Below are positions 52,367-60,810 of a stretch of DNA of 64,000 bases, in pieces. This stretch comes from Aureibaculum sp. 2308TA14-22 (GTDB taxonomy: Bacteria > Bacteroidota > Bacteroidia > Flavobacteriales > Flavobacteriaceae). The position numbers were made by a program, and so were the translations under genes. Position 1 is the stretch's first letter. The number at the start of each line of letters is the position of its first letter. A model generated the notes under the pieces. That model worked only from the letters and a program-made list of their open reading frames with translations. It made no database searches and was not told where the DNA came from. The stretch lies in the NCBI RefSeq assembly GCF_040538665.1, contig NZ_JBEWXT010000001.1, positions 2,134,501 to 2,198,500 of the forward strand. The letters are read 5' to 3'.

Positions 52367-52746
52367 TATTATGGTCGGTTTGTAATTGTTCTTAAAATGG
52401 CCTATCGAAGGTTTATCGTAAAATTTGAAATAAGAGAACCGTTAAAAATTTTAGGCTGTTTGAGCTTCCAATGACCTTTAATTTAGCAGGATTTATAGAG
52501 CGAGTTCCTAAAATTTAGGTTCCGAATAATAAATTTAGATAAAGTTTCGTCAGCCTAGACTTTTTTGTTTCTTTTTTGGTCGATGAAAAAAAGAAAAAGA
52601 TCTATCAAAACACGAATTTGTATTAAATCTTAAAATTTTTTTTTTGGAATAGGATAGTAATTTTGAATAAACTCGTTAATCAAAAAGTCCCAATATACAA
52701 CAACTAAAAAAAAATTACTACTTTCACAAAACCTAACCACCACTTC
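52367..52746. other. Non-coding 380-base spacer with a purine/pyrimidine inverted repeat
   Basis: No gene is seen. A T-rich tract around 52560-52578 is partly complementary to an A-rich tract at 52585-52600 (TTTCTTTTTT against AAAAAAAGAAA). The stretch 52440-52545 resembles an intergenic sequence that recurs in flavobacterial genomes (from memory, unverified). It separates the ECF sigma gene from the NRAMP-like gene. Confidence 0.4.
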
Positions 52747-53967
52747 ATGAAAAAAAATTGGATCAAACAATTAGGTCCTGGTTTACTTTTTGCTGGTGCA
52801 GCAATAGGCGTTTCACATTTAGTGCAGTCAACACGAGCGGGTGCGGATTTCGGCTTTGGCTTGTTATGGGCGGTTTTGCTTGTCAATCTTTTTAAATATC
52901 CTTTTTTTCAGTATGGTCCACGTTATGCAACCGCTACAGGCGAAAGTTTAATTGATGGTTATAAAAGGCTCGGCAAGGGTGTTTTAACCGGTTATTATCT
53001 GCTCACTTTTGCCACCATGTTTACCATACAAGCTGCTGTTACCATTGTTACTGCAGGTTTAGCAGCAAATTTATTTGGAATAACCCCAGACACCACTATT
53101 TGGAGCATCATTATTACGCTAATTTGCTTAACCACACTGCTAATTGGTAAATACAAACTACTGGATAATTTAATTAAAGTGATTATTGTTATTCTTACGT
53201 TAAGTACTTTAATTGCTGTTGGTGTAGCTATATTCAATACCGAAAAAACCATTGAGCTAACACAAATATTCCCCGAGGGAGCATTAGAAATTGGTTTTCT
53301 AATTACATTTTTAGGATGGATGCCTGCACCTTTGGATATTGCCACTTGGCACTCTCTGTGGGCATTGGAAAAACGTAAAGACGGTAAAAAGGAATTTGAC
53401 ACTAAGCAATCTTTATTCGATTTTAATATTGGTTTTGTTGGCACGACCATTTTAGCATTTTGTTTTGTTGGCCTTGGTGCCTTAGTTATGTACCAATCTG
53501 GCAATGAATTTAGTAGTAGTGCTGGCGTATTTGCCCAACAAATTATCAGTTTATATACAGACACCTTAGGCTCACAGACAGCAATCTTTATAGGTATTGC
53601 CGCTTTTACAACCATGTTAAGTACAACATTAACTTGTCTAGATGCATCACCACGTGCTATGGCTAAATCTTCAGAATTATTATTTAATAAAAATACAAAA
53701 CTCAATTATAATTTTTGGATAGCGTTATTATCAGCTGGTACTATGATTATCTTGTTTTATTTTGTTTCTAACATGATAACCATGGTTAAAATAGCTACTG
53801 TCTTATCTTTTTTAACCGCTCCGTTTTATGCCATTGCCAATTTTATGCTAATTTCGGGCAAACACACTCCAAAAGAGTGGCGTCCGTCAATGGTAATGAA
53901 AGTGCTGAGCTATATGGGTATTATATTCTTAATTGGATTTAGTGTGTGGTATCTGATGAATTTGTAA
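52747..53967 (+). CDS. NRAMP-related transporter lacking the canonical metal motifs
   Basis: A 406-residue protein with about eleven transmembrane segments. The start, KQLGPGLLFAGAAIGVSHL, corresponds to NRAMP TM1, but where Nramp has DPGN this has A-I-G-V-S-H near 19-24. In TM6 the MPH motif is replaced by GWMPAPLDIATWHS near 193-206. The overall fold signature (RYATATGESLIDGY, TTLTCLDASPRAMA) is clear. Because the Asp/Asn of TM1 and the Met/His arrangement of TM6 bind the metal in real Nramps, a manganese or iron substrate is doubtful. A monocistronic gene. Confidence 0.85.
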   Translation: MKKNWIKQLGPGLLFAGAAIGVSHLVQSTRAGADFGFGLLWAVLLVNLFKYPFFQYGPRYATATGESLIDGYKRLGKGVLTGYYLLTFATMFTIQAAVTIVTAGLAANLFGITPDTTIWSIIITLICLTTLLIGKYKLLDNLIKVIIVILTLSTLIAVGVAIFNTEKTIELTQIFPEGALEIGFLITFLGWMPAPLDIATWHSLWALEKRKDGKKEFDTKQSLFDFNIGFVGTTILAFCFVGLGALVMYQSGNEFSSSAGVFAQQIISLYTDTLGSQTAIFIGIAAFTTMLSTTLTCLDASPRAMAKSSELLFNKNTKLNYNFWIALLSAGTMIILFYFVSNMITMVKIATVLSFLTAPFYAIANFMLISGKHTPKEWRPSMVMKVLSYMGIIFLIGFSVWYLMNL

Positions 53968-53972
53968 CTTTG
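53965..53972 (+). promoter_or_regulatory. -7 promoter element (TAACTTTG) for lipA
   Basis: TAACTTTGC overlaps the stop codon of the upstream gene and is 26 bases before the lipA ATG at 53999. Confidence 0.6.
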
Positions 53973-53998
53973 CAATGAAATAAATTAAGGAAAAGAAA

Positions 53999-54865
53999 AT
54001 GTCTGAAGAATCTGTAATATTTCCTATAAAAAAACCCAAATGGTTACGTGTCAAATTACCTACTGGAAAAAAATATACGGAACTAAGAGGTTTAGTTGAA
54101 AAATACGATTTACATACTATATGTACAAGCGGTAGCTGCCCAAATATGGGCGAGTGTTGGGGTGAAGGCACAGCAACGTTTATGATTTTAGGAAACGTTT
54201 GTACTCGATCCTGTGGATTTTGTGGTGTAAAAACAGGAAGACCCGATACAGTTGACTGGGAAGAGCCTGAAAAAGTAGCCCGTTCCATAAAACTCATGCA
54301 AATAAAGCATGCCGTAATTACTTCCGTGGATAGAGACGATTTAAAAGATGGTGGCTCAATTATTTGGGCAGAAACCATAAATGCTATTCGCAGAGCAAAT
54401 CCAGAAACTACGTTGGAGACTTTGATTCCTGATTTTCAGTTAATCCATAAAAATATCGATAGAATTGTAGAAGTAGCTCCGGAAGTAGTCTCTCATAATG
54501 TGGAAACCGTAAGACGTTTAACCAGAGAAGTACGTATTCAAGCAAAGTACGATAGAAGTTTAGCCGTGCTGAAATACCTAAAAGATAGTGGGATTAATAG
54601 AACCAAGTCCGGCATAATGCTCGGCTTAGGCGAAAAAGAAGATGAAGTTTTCCAAACTATGACCGATTTAAGAAATAACAAGGTTGATGTTGTTACTATT
54701 GGTCAATACTTACAACCAAGTAAAATGCACTTGCCTGTAAAAGAATTTATTACGCCAGACCAATTTAAAAAATATGAAGAGTTTGGCCTAGATTTAGGTT
54801 TTAGACATGTTGAAAGTGGTGCTTTGGTACGATCTTCATACAAAGCTCAAAAGCATATTTTGTGA
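53999..54865 (+). CDS. lipA: Lipoyl synthase
   Basis: LipA is a radical-SAM enzyme that inserts two sulphurs into protein-bound octanoyl groups to make lipoyl cofactors for PDH, OGDH and glycine cleavage. The 288-residue protein has the auxiliary cluster cysteines in [16 protein letters not shown] and the SAM cluster in [14 protein letters not shown], followed by [10 protein letters not shown] and the C-terminal RSSYKA serine ligand. Lipoylated partners are encoded close by: the E2 of PDH starts at 63584 and gcvP belongs to the glycine cleavage system. Confidence 0.97.
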   Translation: MSEESVIFPIKKPKWLRVKLPTGKKYTELRGLVEKYDLHTICTSGSCPNMGECWGEGTATFMILGNVCTRSCGFCGVKTGRPDTVDWEEPEKVARSIKLMQIKHAVITSVDRDDLKDGGSIIWAETINAIRRANPETTLETLIPDFQLIHKNIDRIVEVAPEVVSHNVETVRRLTREVRIQAKYDRSLAVLKYLKDSGINRTKSGIMLGLGEKEDEVFQTMTDLRNNKVDVVTIGQYLQPSKMHLPVKEFITPDQFKKYEEFGLDLGFRHVESGALVRSSYKAQKHIL

Positions 54866-54908
54866 ATTTTTAACAACTTTTAACCCTTCATTAACCTATC
54901 TCACACAA

Positions 54909-54928
54909 TTTTGGCACAACATTTGCCG
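54909..54928 (+). promoter_or_regulatory. Near-perfect sigma-54 (-24/-12) promoter
   Basis: TTGGCAC, five bases (AACAT), then TTGC matches TGGCAC-N5-TTGC: GG and GC are spaced as required. It is the only such match noticed in the window. A start about 12 bases after the GC falls at 54936-54939, just before the hairpin at 54939-54957. Transcription would need RpoN and an enhancer-binding ATPase, neither encoded here. Confidence 0.7.
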
Positions 54929-54937
54929 TTATAGTAG

Positions 54938-55018
54938 TGTAAACAAAGTAATTTGTTTCATTGTATAAATTATTTGAGTTAGTTAAAATAAAGCGTCCTA
55001 GGAGTAGGACGCTTTTTT
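54938..55018 (+). ncRNA. Candidate sigma-54-driven small RNA with the AATTATTTGAGTTAGTTA core
   Basis: A predicted RNA of about 80 nt in the lipA/UbiA-like intergenic region. It contains a 5' hairpin, AAACAAA with TTTGTTT (54940-54958), a single-stranded stretch with the core AATTATTTGAGTTAGTTA at 54968-54985, and a terminator hairpin AAGCGTCCTA / TAGGACGCTT at 54991-55014 followed by T-rich DNA. The identical 18-nt core occurs at 33000-33017 on the minus strand, also before a terminator. No open frame of note is present. It may belong to the flavo-1 class (from memory). Confidence 0.7.
54991..55018. terminator. Strong hairpin terminator
   Basis: A ten-base-pair stem AAGCGTCCTA / TAGGACGCTT with loop GGAG and T4AT beyond. 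It ends the small RNA and can also serve the convergent UbiA-like gene. Confidence 0.85.
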
Positions 55019-55030
55019 ATTTGTCCTTAT

Positions 55031-55858
55031 TTAGCTTAACCATATAAACAAACCCAACCAAATTATAGGCAAACTTTCTACGAAAAATGCACTATAATAC
55101 TTGTTTTGATCTTCAGTAGTTTTCATCAAAAAAAGCAAGGTCAATACTGCCATAAAAAAATGAATGCGTAATTGTTCCGGTTGGATAGGTGTTTTTAAAA
55201 ATTCCAAACCTAAAAAAAGCATCAAAAAAAACAATCCTAATATCTTCGCCTTTAAAATACCAAATGTCTGCGGTAAGGTTTTTAATTCTTCTTTATCGTA
55301 AGCAACATCCCTTATATCAAAAGGAATGGTGATTACTACCACGAATAAAAAGCGTTGAATCAACGTAACAATTTCATTAAAATCTATAGATATTTTGTGT
55401 TGAATTAACGGCAGTATAACCGTTACTCCAGCCCAAGAAATGGCAATTAAAAACAACTTTACGAAAGCGATATAACGTAAAGATAGATTATGTTTTTTTA
55501 TACCAAATGGGCTTACATAAAACAGTGTAACTAAACCAAAGGGCATTACCCAATATAATGTTGTATATCTAAATCTAAAAATTAATAAAAAAGCAATAAG
55601 AGCACAAAAAACCGTAAATAATACTAAAATAAATTTATTCTTTTTTATAAATTCAAAAAACCAAGGTTGCACTTCATCAACTCTAAAAATGCGGATTAAA
55701 TTATATGAAGCTATTGTTGAAAACAAACAAAATAATGGAATTAAATTGCTATTTATATCATACGATAATAATGTAATTTTCGCCAAACAAAACACAGCCA
55801 ATGCCACATGAATATTACTAAAAATGTAAAAATCTAAAATACGCTTTAATAATGGCAT
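55031..55858 (-). CDS. UbiA-like multi-pass membrane protein
   Basis: A 275-residue protein with eight to nine transmembrane segments. The second UbiA-type Asp motif is recognisable in VVVITIPFDIRDVAYDKEEL followed by KTLPQTFG, whereas the first motif (N-x3-D-x3-D) is only partly kept in YNLIRIFRVDE. This suggests a diverged member of the UbiA prenyltransferase superfamily, or one with changed chemistry. It converges with the small RNA. Start MPLLKRILDFYIFSN at 55858 is unambiguous. Substrate unknown. Confidence 0.72.
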   Translation of the reverse strand: MPLLKRILDFYIFSNIHVALAVFCLAKITLLSYDINSNLIPLFCLFSTIASYNLIRIFRVDEVQPWFFEFIKKNKFILVLFTVFCALIAFLLIFRFRYTTLYWVMPFGLVTLFYVSPFGIKKHNLSLRYIAFVKLFLIAISWAGVTVILPLIQHKISIDFNEIVTLIQRFLFVVVITIPFDIRDVAYDKEELKTLPQTFGILKAKILGLFFLMLFLGLEFLKTPIQPEQLRIHFFMAVLTLLFLMKTTEDQNKYYSAFFVESLPIIWLGLFIWLS

Positions 55859-55933
55859 TAGGCTAAAGTGCTAAAATGTAATTTATGCTAATAAATAGTA
55901 CAATTCTAACATCAAAAATACCTCTTTTTTCGT

Positions 55934-55941
55934 TACTTTTG
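55934..55941 (+). promoter_or_regulatory. -7 promoter element (TACTTTTG) for gcvP
   Basis: TACTTTTG is 44 bases before the ATG at 55986. The leader shows no glycine-riboswitch-like structure. Confidence 0.5.
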
Positions 55942-55985
55942 ATGCTTACTAATTCGTAGATAGCTACATTAAATAATTTATTAAA

Positions 55986-58835
55986 ATGAAAACGGATTCT
56001 TTTACTTTAAGACATCTTGGACCTCGTGAACATGATGTTCCTCAAATGCTCAACACTATTAGTGTTAAAAGCATAGATGAATTGATTGATAATACAATTC
56101 CAAATCATATAAAATTAAATAAATCGCTAAATTTACCTTCGCCCATGAGCGAATATGAATTTAGCAGTTATATTCAGAATCTTTCTAAAAAAAATAAGGA
56201 ATTCAAATCGTATATCGGATTGGGTTATCATCCTACAATATTGCCAGCCGTTATTCAGCGTAACATTTTTGAAAATCCGAGTTGGTACACTTCTTATACG
56301 CCTTATCAAGCGGAAATATCTCAAGGCAGATTAGAAGCCTTATTGAATTACCAAACTGTAATTTCTGACCTTACGGGAATGGATATGGCAAATTCTTCAT
56401 TGTTAGATGAAGGAACAGCCGCGGCCGAAGCTATGATTATGTTGTACAACAATCGTTCAAGAGCCCAAAAGAAAACTGATGCTCTTCAGTTTTTTGTCTC
56501 TGATGATGTATTACCGCAAACCGTTTCCATTCTAAAAACACGTTCAGAACCGTTGGGAATTGAATTAATTTACGGCCATCATGAAGAAGCAACATTTTCG
56601 TCAAATGTATTTGGTGCCATTGTTCAATATCCTACAAAGAATGGGCAGATTTATGATTATTCCAATTTTATTGAAAATGCCAATCAACAAGACATTAAAG
56701 TTATTATAGCTGCTGATTTATTGAGTTTAGCTGTTTTAAAATCGCCAGGTGAAATGGGAGCATCCATTACCGTAGGTACTTCACAACGTTTTGGAGTTCC
56801 TATGGGTTATGGCGGGCCACATGCTGGGTATTTTGCAACTAAAGAAGAATATAAAAGATCAATCCCTGGGCGTATTATTGGTGTGACTATTGATGCTGAT
56901 GGCAACCGTGCTTTACGGATGGCACTACAAACCAGAGAGCAACATATTAAACGTGAAAAAGCAACATCTAATATTTGTACTGCACAAGTTTTATTGGCTG
57001 TTATGGCAGGTATGTATGCAGTATATCATGGTGCTGAAGGCTTAAAATACATTGCCAATAAAGTCCACAGTTTAACTACCATCTTAAATGATGAAGTTAA
57101 AAAATTAGGCTTAGCCCAAGAAAATACGGCATTTTTTGATACGCTAAAAATAAAGGTGAGTAATACCAATGCTGTTAAAAAAATTGCTGAGGCGTCAGAA
57201 ATCAACTTTTTATACATAGACCATACTACTATTAGTGTTTCACTAAATGAAACTACTACCATTGCGGATGTTGACCAAATCATTTCAATTTTAGCTGAAG
57301 CTGAAAATGCAGAACATAAAGACTGTGCTAATTATGTGGAATTGAATTCAATTCCTGATGATATTAAACGTACTTCAGAATTTATGACACATGAGGTTTT
57401 TGAAAATTACCATTCGGAAACAGAAATGATGCGTTATATTAAAAGATTAGAAAATAAAGATATTTCGTTGACGGATTCTATGATTTCTTTGGGTTCGTGT
57501 ACTATGAAGCTGAATGCCGCTTCTGAAATGTTACCCTTAAGTTCTAGTAGCTGGAATAGCATTCATCCGTTTGTGCCTATAGAACAAGCACAAGGTTATC
57601 AAGAAATGCTTACTGATTTAGAACATTCTTTAAATATTATTACAGGTTTTGCAGCCACTTCATTACAGCCTAATTCGGGTGCTCAAGGTGAGTATGCAGG
57701 CCTAATGGTTATAAGAGCCTACCACACTTCTCGTGGTGAATCACATAGGCATATTTGTTTAATTCCTGCTTCTGCACACGGTACAAATCCCGCTTCTGCG
57801 GTAATGGCAGGTATGAAAGTGGTAGTTACCAAAACGTCAGAAGACGGTAATATAGATGTGGATGATCTTCGTGAAAAAGCTGAATTGCACAAAGATAACC
57901 TCGCGGCGTTAATGGTTACCTATCCATCTACACATGGTGTTTTTGAAAGTGCCATTAAAGATATTACTGAAATCATCCATAATAATGGCGGACAGGTGTA
58001 TATGGACGGTGCCAATATGAACGCACAGGTAGGGTTGACCAATCCGGCAACCATTGGTGCAGATGTTTGTCATTTGAACCTGCATAAGACCTTTGCCATT
58101 CCACATGGCGGTGGGGGACCAGGTGTTGGCCCTATTTGCGTAGCTAAACATTTAGCTCCATTTTTGCCTACCAATCCTATTGTTAAAACTGGTGGTGAAC
58201 ATGCCATAACGGGAATTTCAGCCGCTCCTTGGGGTTCTGCGTTGGTAGATTTAATTTCGTATGGTTATATTAAAATGTTAGGTGCTCAGGGTTTAACTAA
58301 AGCTACCGAATATGCCATTTTAAATGCCAATTATTTAAAAAGTAAATTAGAGAAGCATTTTAAAATTTTATATACGGGAGAAAAAGGTTTTGCCGCCCAC
58401 GAAATGATTGTTGATTTTAGAGAGTTTAAAGCTAAAGGCATAGAAGTAACAGATATTGCGAAACGTTTAATGGATTACGGCTTCCATGCTCCTACCCTTT
58501 CGTTTCCTGTTGCTGGTACCTTAATGATTGAACCTACCGAAAGTGAAAGCAAACAAGAATTAGATCGTTTTTGTGATGCCATGATTTCTATTAAAGCTGA
58601 AATTGATGGGTATGAAGAAGGAACCGACTCCGTATTAAAAAACGCACCACATACACAAGCGATGCTGACTACTGATGATTGGCAGTTTAGCTATACCCGA
58701 AAAGAAGCTGCGTTTCCGTTACCGTATATTTCAGAAGCCAAATTTTGGCCACCTGTACGACGAGTTGATGATGCGTATGGTGATAGGAATTTAGTGTGTA
58801 GCTGTAACCCTATTGAGGATTATATGGAGGTTTAA
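55986..58835 (+). CDS. gcvP: Glycine dehydrogenase (decarboxylating), P-protein
   Basis: GcvP is the PLP enzyme that decarboxylates glycine and passes the aminomethyl group to lipoylated GcvH. The 949-residue protein is the single-chain form with N-terminal (P1-like) and C-terminal (P2-like) halves; the PLP lysine is in CHLNLHKTFAIPHGGGGPG near residue 700, and SLGSCTMKLNAASEM begins the second half. Start FTLRHLGPREHDVPQML is standard. lipA, four genes' distance upstream, supplies the lipoyl cofactor needed by its partner. Confidence 0.97.
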   Translation: MKTDSFTLRHLGPREHDVPQMLNTISVKSIDELIDNTIPNHIKLNKSLNLPSPMSEYEFSSYIQNLSKKNKEFKSYIGLGYHPTILPAVIQRNIFENPSWYTSYTPYQAEISQGRLEALLNYQTVISDLTGMDMANSSLLDEGTAAAEAMIMLYNNRSRAQKKTDALQFFVSDDVLPQTVSILKTRSEPLGIELIYGHHEEATFSSNVFGAIVQYPTKNGQIYDYSNFIENANQQDIKVIIAADLLSLAVLKSPGEMGASITVGTSQRFGVPMGYGGPHAGYFATKEEYKRSIPGRIIGVTIDADGNRALRMALQTREQHIKREKATSNICTAQVLLAVMAGMYAVYHGAEGLKYIANKVHSLTTILNDEVKKLGLAQENTAFFDTLKIKVSNTNAVKKIAEASEINFLYIDHTTISVSLNETTTIADVDQIISILAEAENAEHKDCANYVELNSIPDDIKRTSEFMTHEVFENYHSETEMMRYIKRLENKDISLTDSMISLGSCTMKLNAASEMLPLSSSSWNSIHPFVPIEQAQGYQEMLTDLEHSLNIITGFAATSLQPNSGAQGEYAGLMVIRAYHTSRGESHRHICLIPASAHGTNPASAVMAGMKVVVTKTSEDGNIDVDDLREKAELHKDNLAALMVTYPSTHGVFESAIKDITEIIHNNGGQVYMDGANMNAQVGLTNPATIGADVCHLNLHKTFAIPHGGGGPGVGPICVAKHLAPFLPTNPIVKTGGEHAITGISAAPWGSALVDLISYGYIKMLGAQGLTKATEYAILNANYLKSKLEKHFKILYTGEKGFAAHEMIVDFREFKAKGIEVTDIAKRLMDYGFHAPTLSFPVAGTLMIEPTESESKQELDRFCDAMISIKAEIDGYEEGTDSVLKNAPHTQAMLTTDDWQFSYTRKEAAFPLPYISEAKFWPPVRRVDDAYGDRNLVCSCNPIEDYMEV

Positions 58836-58863
58836 ATTTTTTAATTTTATGAAAATAAATAAT

Positions 58864-58912
58864 GTACAACTATTGCGGATATAACCGCAATGCGGTTATG
58901 CAGTTGTTGTGT
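58864..58912 (+). other. Short attC-like palindrome left of the AbiGi-like gene
   Basis: GTACAAC near 58864-58870 and GTTGTGT near 58904-58910 flank an inner perfect palindrome-like hairpin, ATAACCGCA / TGCGGTTAT (58881-58899). The outer pair ACAACT...AGTTGT is also complementary. The layout CAAC-hairpin-GTTG resembles an attC end. Inference. Confidence 0.35.
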
Positions 58913-58934
58913 TTAATTTCGACCAACCCAAAGA

Positions 58935-59714
58935 ATGAGTAATATTAGTCCAAATAGTCTTTTCCATTTCACGCCTAAACTGGAATATTTGACTGAAATT
59001 TTCAAAAGAGGATTTCAACCCAGATATTGTTTCGAAGACTTAAAATTAAACGACTCTCGTTCGATTCGTGGATTCAATTTTGGAATTCCAATGACCTGTT
59101 TCTGTGACATTTCTTTAGGACAAATCAGCAATCATATAAATACCTACGGCAACTATGGAATAGGAATGAAAAAAGAATGGGGAATAAAAAAAAGACTGAA
59201 TCCTATAATTTATTTAAACAAAGATTCATATGTAGCAGAACCATTGAGCATTATAGCCGAAAACGCACTCAAATTGAATGAACTTAAAGATGAAAACGTG
59301 AGAAAAATAGGTGGAGATATTATGAACAGTTGGGTTTCTCTCTTAATGTACTCAAAGCCCTACTCTGGAAACTTTAAACATCAAGGCAAAGAACATAAAG
59401 ATGTGAAGTTTTATAATGAAAGAGAATGGAGGTACATACCTACAAAAGAAGAAAAAGCTGCACCTCACGGTACTTTGAGTAAAGAAAAAATGGACAACCC
59501 AAAGGAATTGGAAAAAGCGAATGAAAAATTAAAGAACTATCGTTTGCGTTTTAAAGAAGATAATGTTAAATATATTTTCGTAAAAGAGGAAAGCGAAATT
59601 CATAAAATGGTTAAAGAATTAAGGACAATTAAAAGTTCGATTTATGATAATAAAACAATCGATATATTGACATCGAAAATATTGACAACAAAACAAATAT
59701 TTGAAGACTTTTAA
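58935..59714 (+). CDS. AbiGi-like abortive-infection family protein
   Basis: A 259-residue soluble protein. The pattern SLFHFTPKLEYLTEIFKRGF, QPRYCFEDL, IPMTCFCDISLGQISNHINT, YGNYGIGMKKEWGIKKRLNP and later KFYNEREWRYIP matches the AbiGi (putative antitoxin) family as I know it, including FHFT, CFCDI and the YG-YGIG-K-WG motif. AbiGi is described as antitoxin to the nucleotidyltransferase AbiGii; no such toxin gene is adjacent. The gene is bounded by attC-like DNA on both sides, so it looks like a mobile single-gene insert between gcvP and the lipoprotein gene. Confidence 0.75.
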   Translation: MSNISPNSLFHFTPKLEYLTEIFKRGFQPRYCFEDLKLNDSRSIRGFNFGIPMTCFCDISLGQISNHINTYGNYGIGMKKEWGIKKRLNPIIYLNKDSYVAEPLSIIAENALKLNELKDENVRKIGGDIMNSWVSLLMYSKPYSGNFKHQGKEHKDVKFYNEREWRYIPTKEEKAAPHGTLSKEKMDNPKELEKANEKLKNYRLRFKEDNVKYIFVKEESEIHKMVKELRTIKSSIYDNKTIDILTSKILTTKQIFEDF

Positions 59715-60059
59715 AAAACCACATACAACATTGGCTATAAGTAATTGCTTGTTCTCGCCTACTTCTGAAAATCCTCGCGGATTTTCAGCTTGGTGTGTAC
59801 TTGCAAAGTTAAGTGCTAACCCACGCAACTGCTCATAGCCGAGACCGTTGGAATTCATTCAGCTATCGCTGACTAAAGTGGCTCGAACATCAAATTTTTT
59901 TCAAAAATCCGCTGCACGAGACGGATAATGGCTATCGCACTTCCGTGCGACTTAACGCCTCATTATCTTCCACTTTTTTGTATCTTCGCTCTCAAAGCAG
60001 AACTGCGTTTAGCAGGTCATTGTAACACATTTAAAACAAACTCATTAATAGAATGAATA
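59715..60059. other. Highly structured 345-base spacer
   Basis: No gene. The left part is the attC-like element at 59721-59856. The right part holds a hairpin TCGCAC-TTCC-GTGCGA (59935-59950) and AACTGCGTTTAGCAGGTCATTG (given as AACTGCGTTTAGCAG then GTCATTG) near 60001-60021, which could be the remains of another cassette end. The base composition is visibly richer in G and C than the surrounding genes. Confidence 0.5.
59721..59856 (+). other. attC-like recombination-site candidate (about 130 bases)
   Basis: Left arm CAACATTGGCTATAAG (59726-59741, extending to 59748) is complementary, with few mismatches, to the right arm ending CGAGACCGTTG (59825-59850), leaving about 75 bases between. Inside is a perfect 10-bp stem, CTGAAAATCC / GGATTTTCAG (59765-59774, 59779-59788). 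Ends CAAC and GTTGGAA approach RYYYAAC and GTTRRRY with one or two mismatches. Similar sequences recur in flavobacterial genomes (from memory). Confidence 0.5.
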
Positions 60060-60668
60060 TTGAACAAAAAAATTAAAATATCACGCTCGGATTTAATTGC
60101 TAAATGTGACCAATATCTGAATGGAGAAATCGTAGAAAATGATTTTGAAAATTATGCTTGGGAATTAATCACAGAAGATTATTTTGATTGGGATGATGAA
60201 ATTATATCTGATATTGTTTATCAATGGGATAGTCCTGAACTTAATTTTCCAATTACTAAAAAGAATATCCAACTTTGGAAACATCAATTGGAAACTGGCG
60301 AAGACTTATTGAAGGATTATAATTTATGGGATGTGCATATTGACTTACAAAAAGAAATTTGTGAAAAATATAAATCCAAATGGAATCCGATAAATAAAAA
60401 ATTAAAAATTGGTATTGGTTCTGACCTGAATTTTAACCCAATTCACGGATTAAGACGTCCCAAAGAAGAAGGAACAACAGGGTGGTATATTTGGGCTGGA
60501 GAATATTCGGAATGTGATGATTTTTTTAAACCAATATATGCGGAGCATTTGCTTCAAATTAGACCTGATTTAATAAAATATTTCGGTCTTGACATTGGTT
60601 ATCGTTTCTTAATTGACAAGAAAGGGTGTGAAGATGTATGGTTTGACGGAAAACTAAAAACAATTTAA
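60060..60668 (+). CDS. Immunity-protein-like gene (possible Imm33/DUF2185-type domain)
   Basis: A 202-residue acidic soluble protein. The N-terminal half (SDLIAKCDQYLNGEIVENDF, AWELITEDYFDWDDEII) resembles small helical immunity proteins; the C-terminal half (GTTGWYIWAGEYSECDDFFK, IYAEHLLQIRPDLIKYFGLD, GYRFLIDKKGCEDVWFDGK) resembles the DUF2185/Imm33 group, a tentative reading. The frame starts at TTG 60060. An ATG at 60053 is in another frame, and deletion of one A in the A7 run at 60065-60071 would join it to this gene, so the start may be affected by a recent indel. No toxin partner is adjacent. Confidence 0.55.
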   Translation: MNKKIKISRSDLIAKCDQYLNGEIVENDFENYAWELITEDYFDWDDEIISDIVYQWDSPELNFPITKKNIQLWKHQLETGEDLLKDYNLWDVHIDLQKEICEKYKSKWNPINKKLKIGIGSDLNFNPIHGLRRPKEEGTTGWYIWAGEYSECDDFFKPIYAEHLLQIRPDLIKYFGLDIGYRFLIDKKGCEDVWFDGKLKTI

Positions 60669-60810
60669 AAAAACGCTGCACTACAAGCTAAATAAATAAT
60701 AGAGAATTCCAGTCTGCTTATGAAAGTATAATAATATTCTATTCAGTTTTTATTTGCTAAATTCGTCGTTAAATCAGGTAACTAAACCCATACATTAAGT
60801 TTAAAAAATT

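Noticed and set aside
52995-53705. A 236-codon minus-strand frame opposite the NRAMP-like gene
   Set aside because: It is a shadow of a real gene with biased third positions; the translation is low-complexity and matches nothing.
55858-55985. A glycine riboswitch in front of gcvP
   Set aside because: The leader is only about 40 bases and lacks the conserved aptamer elements.
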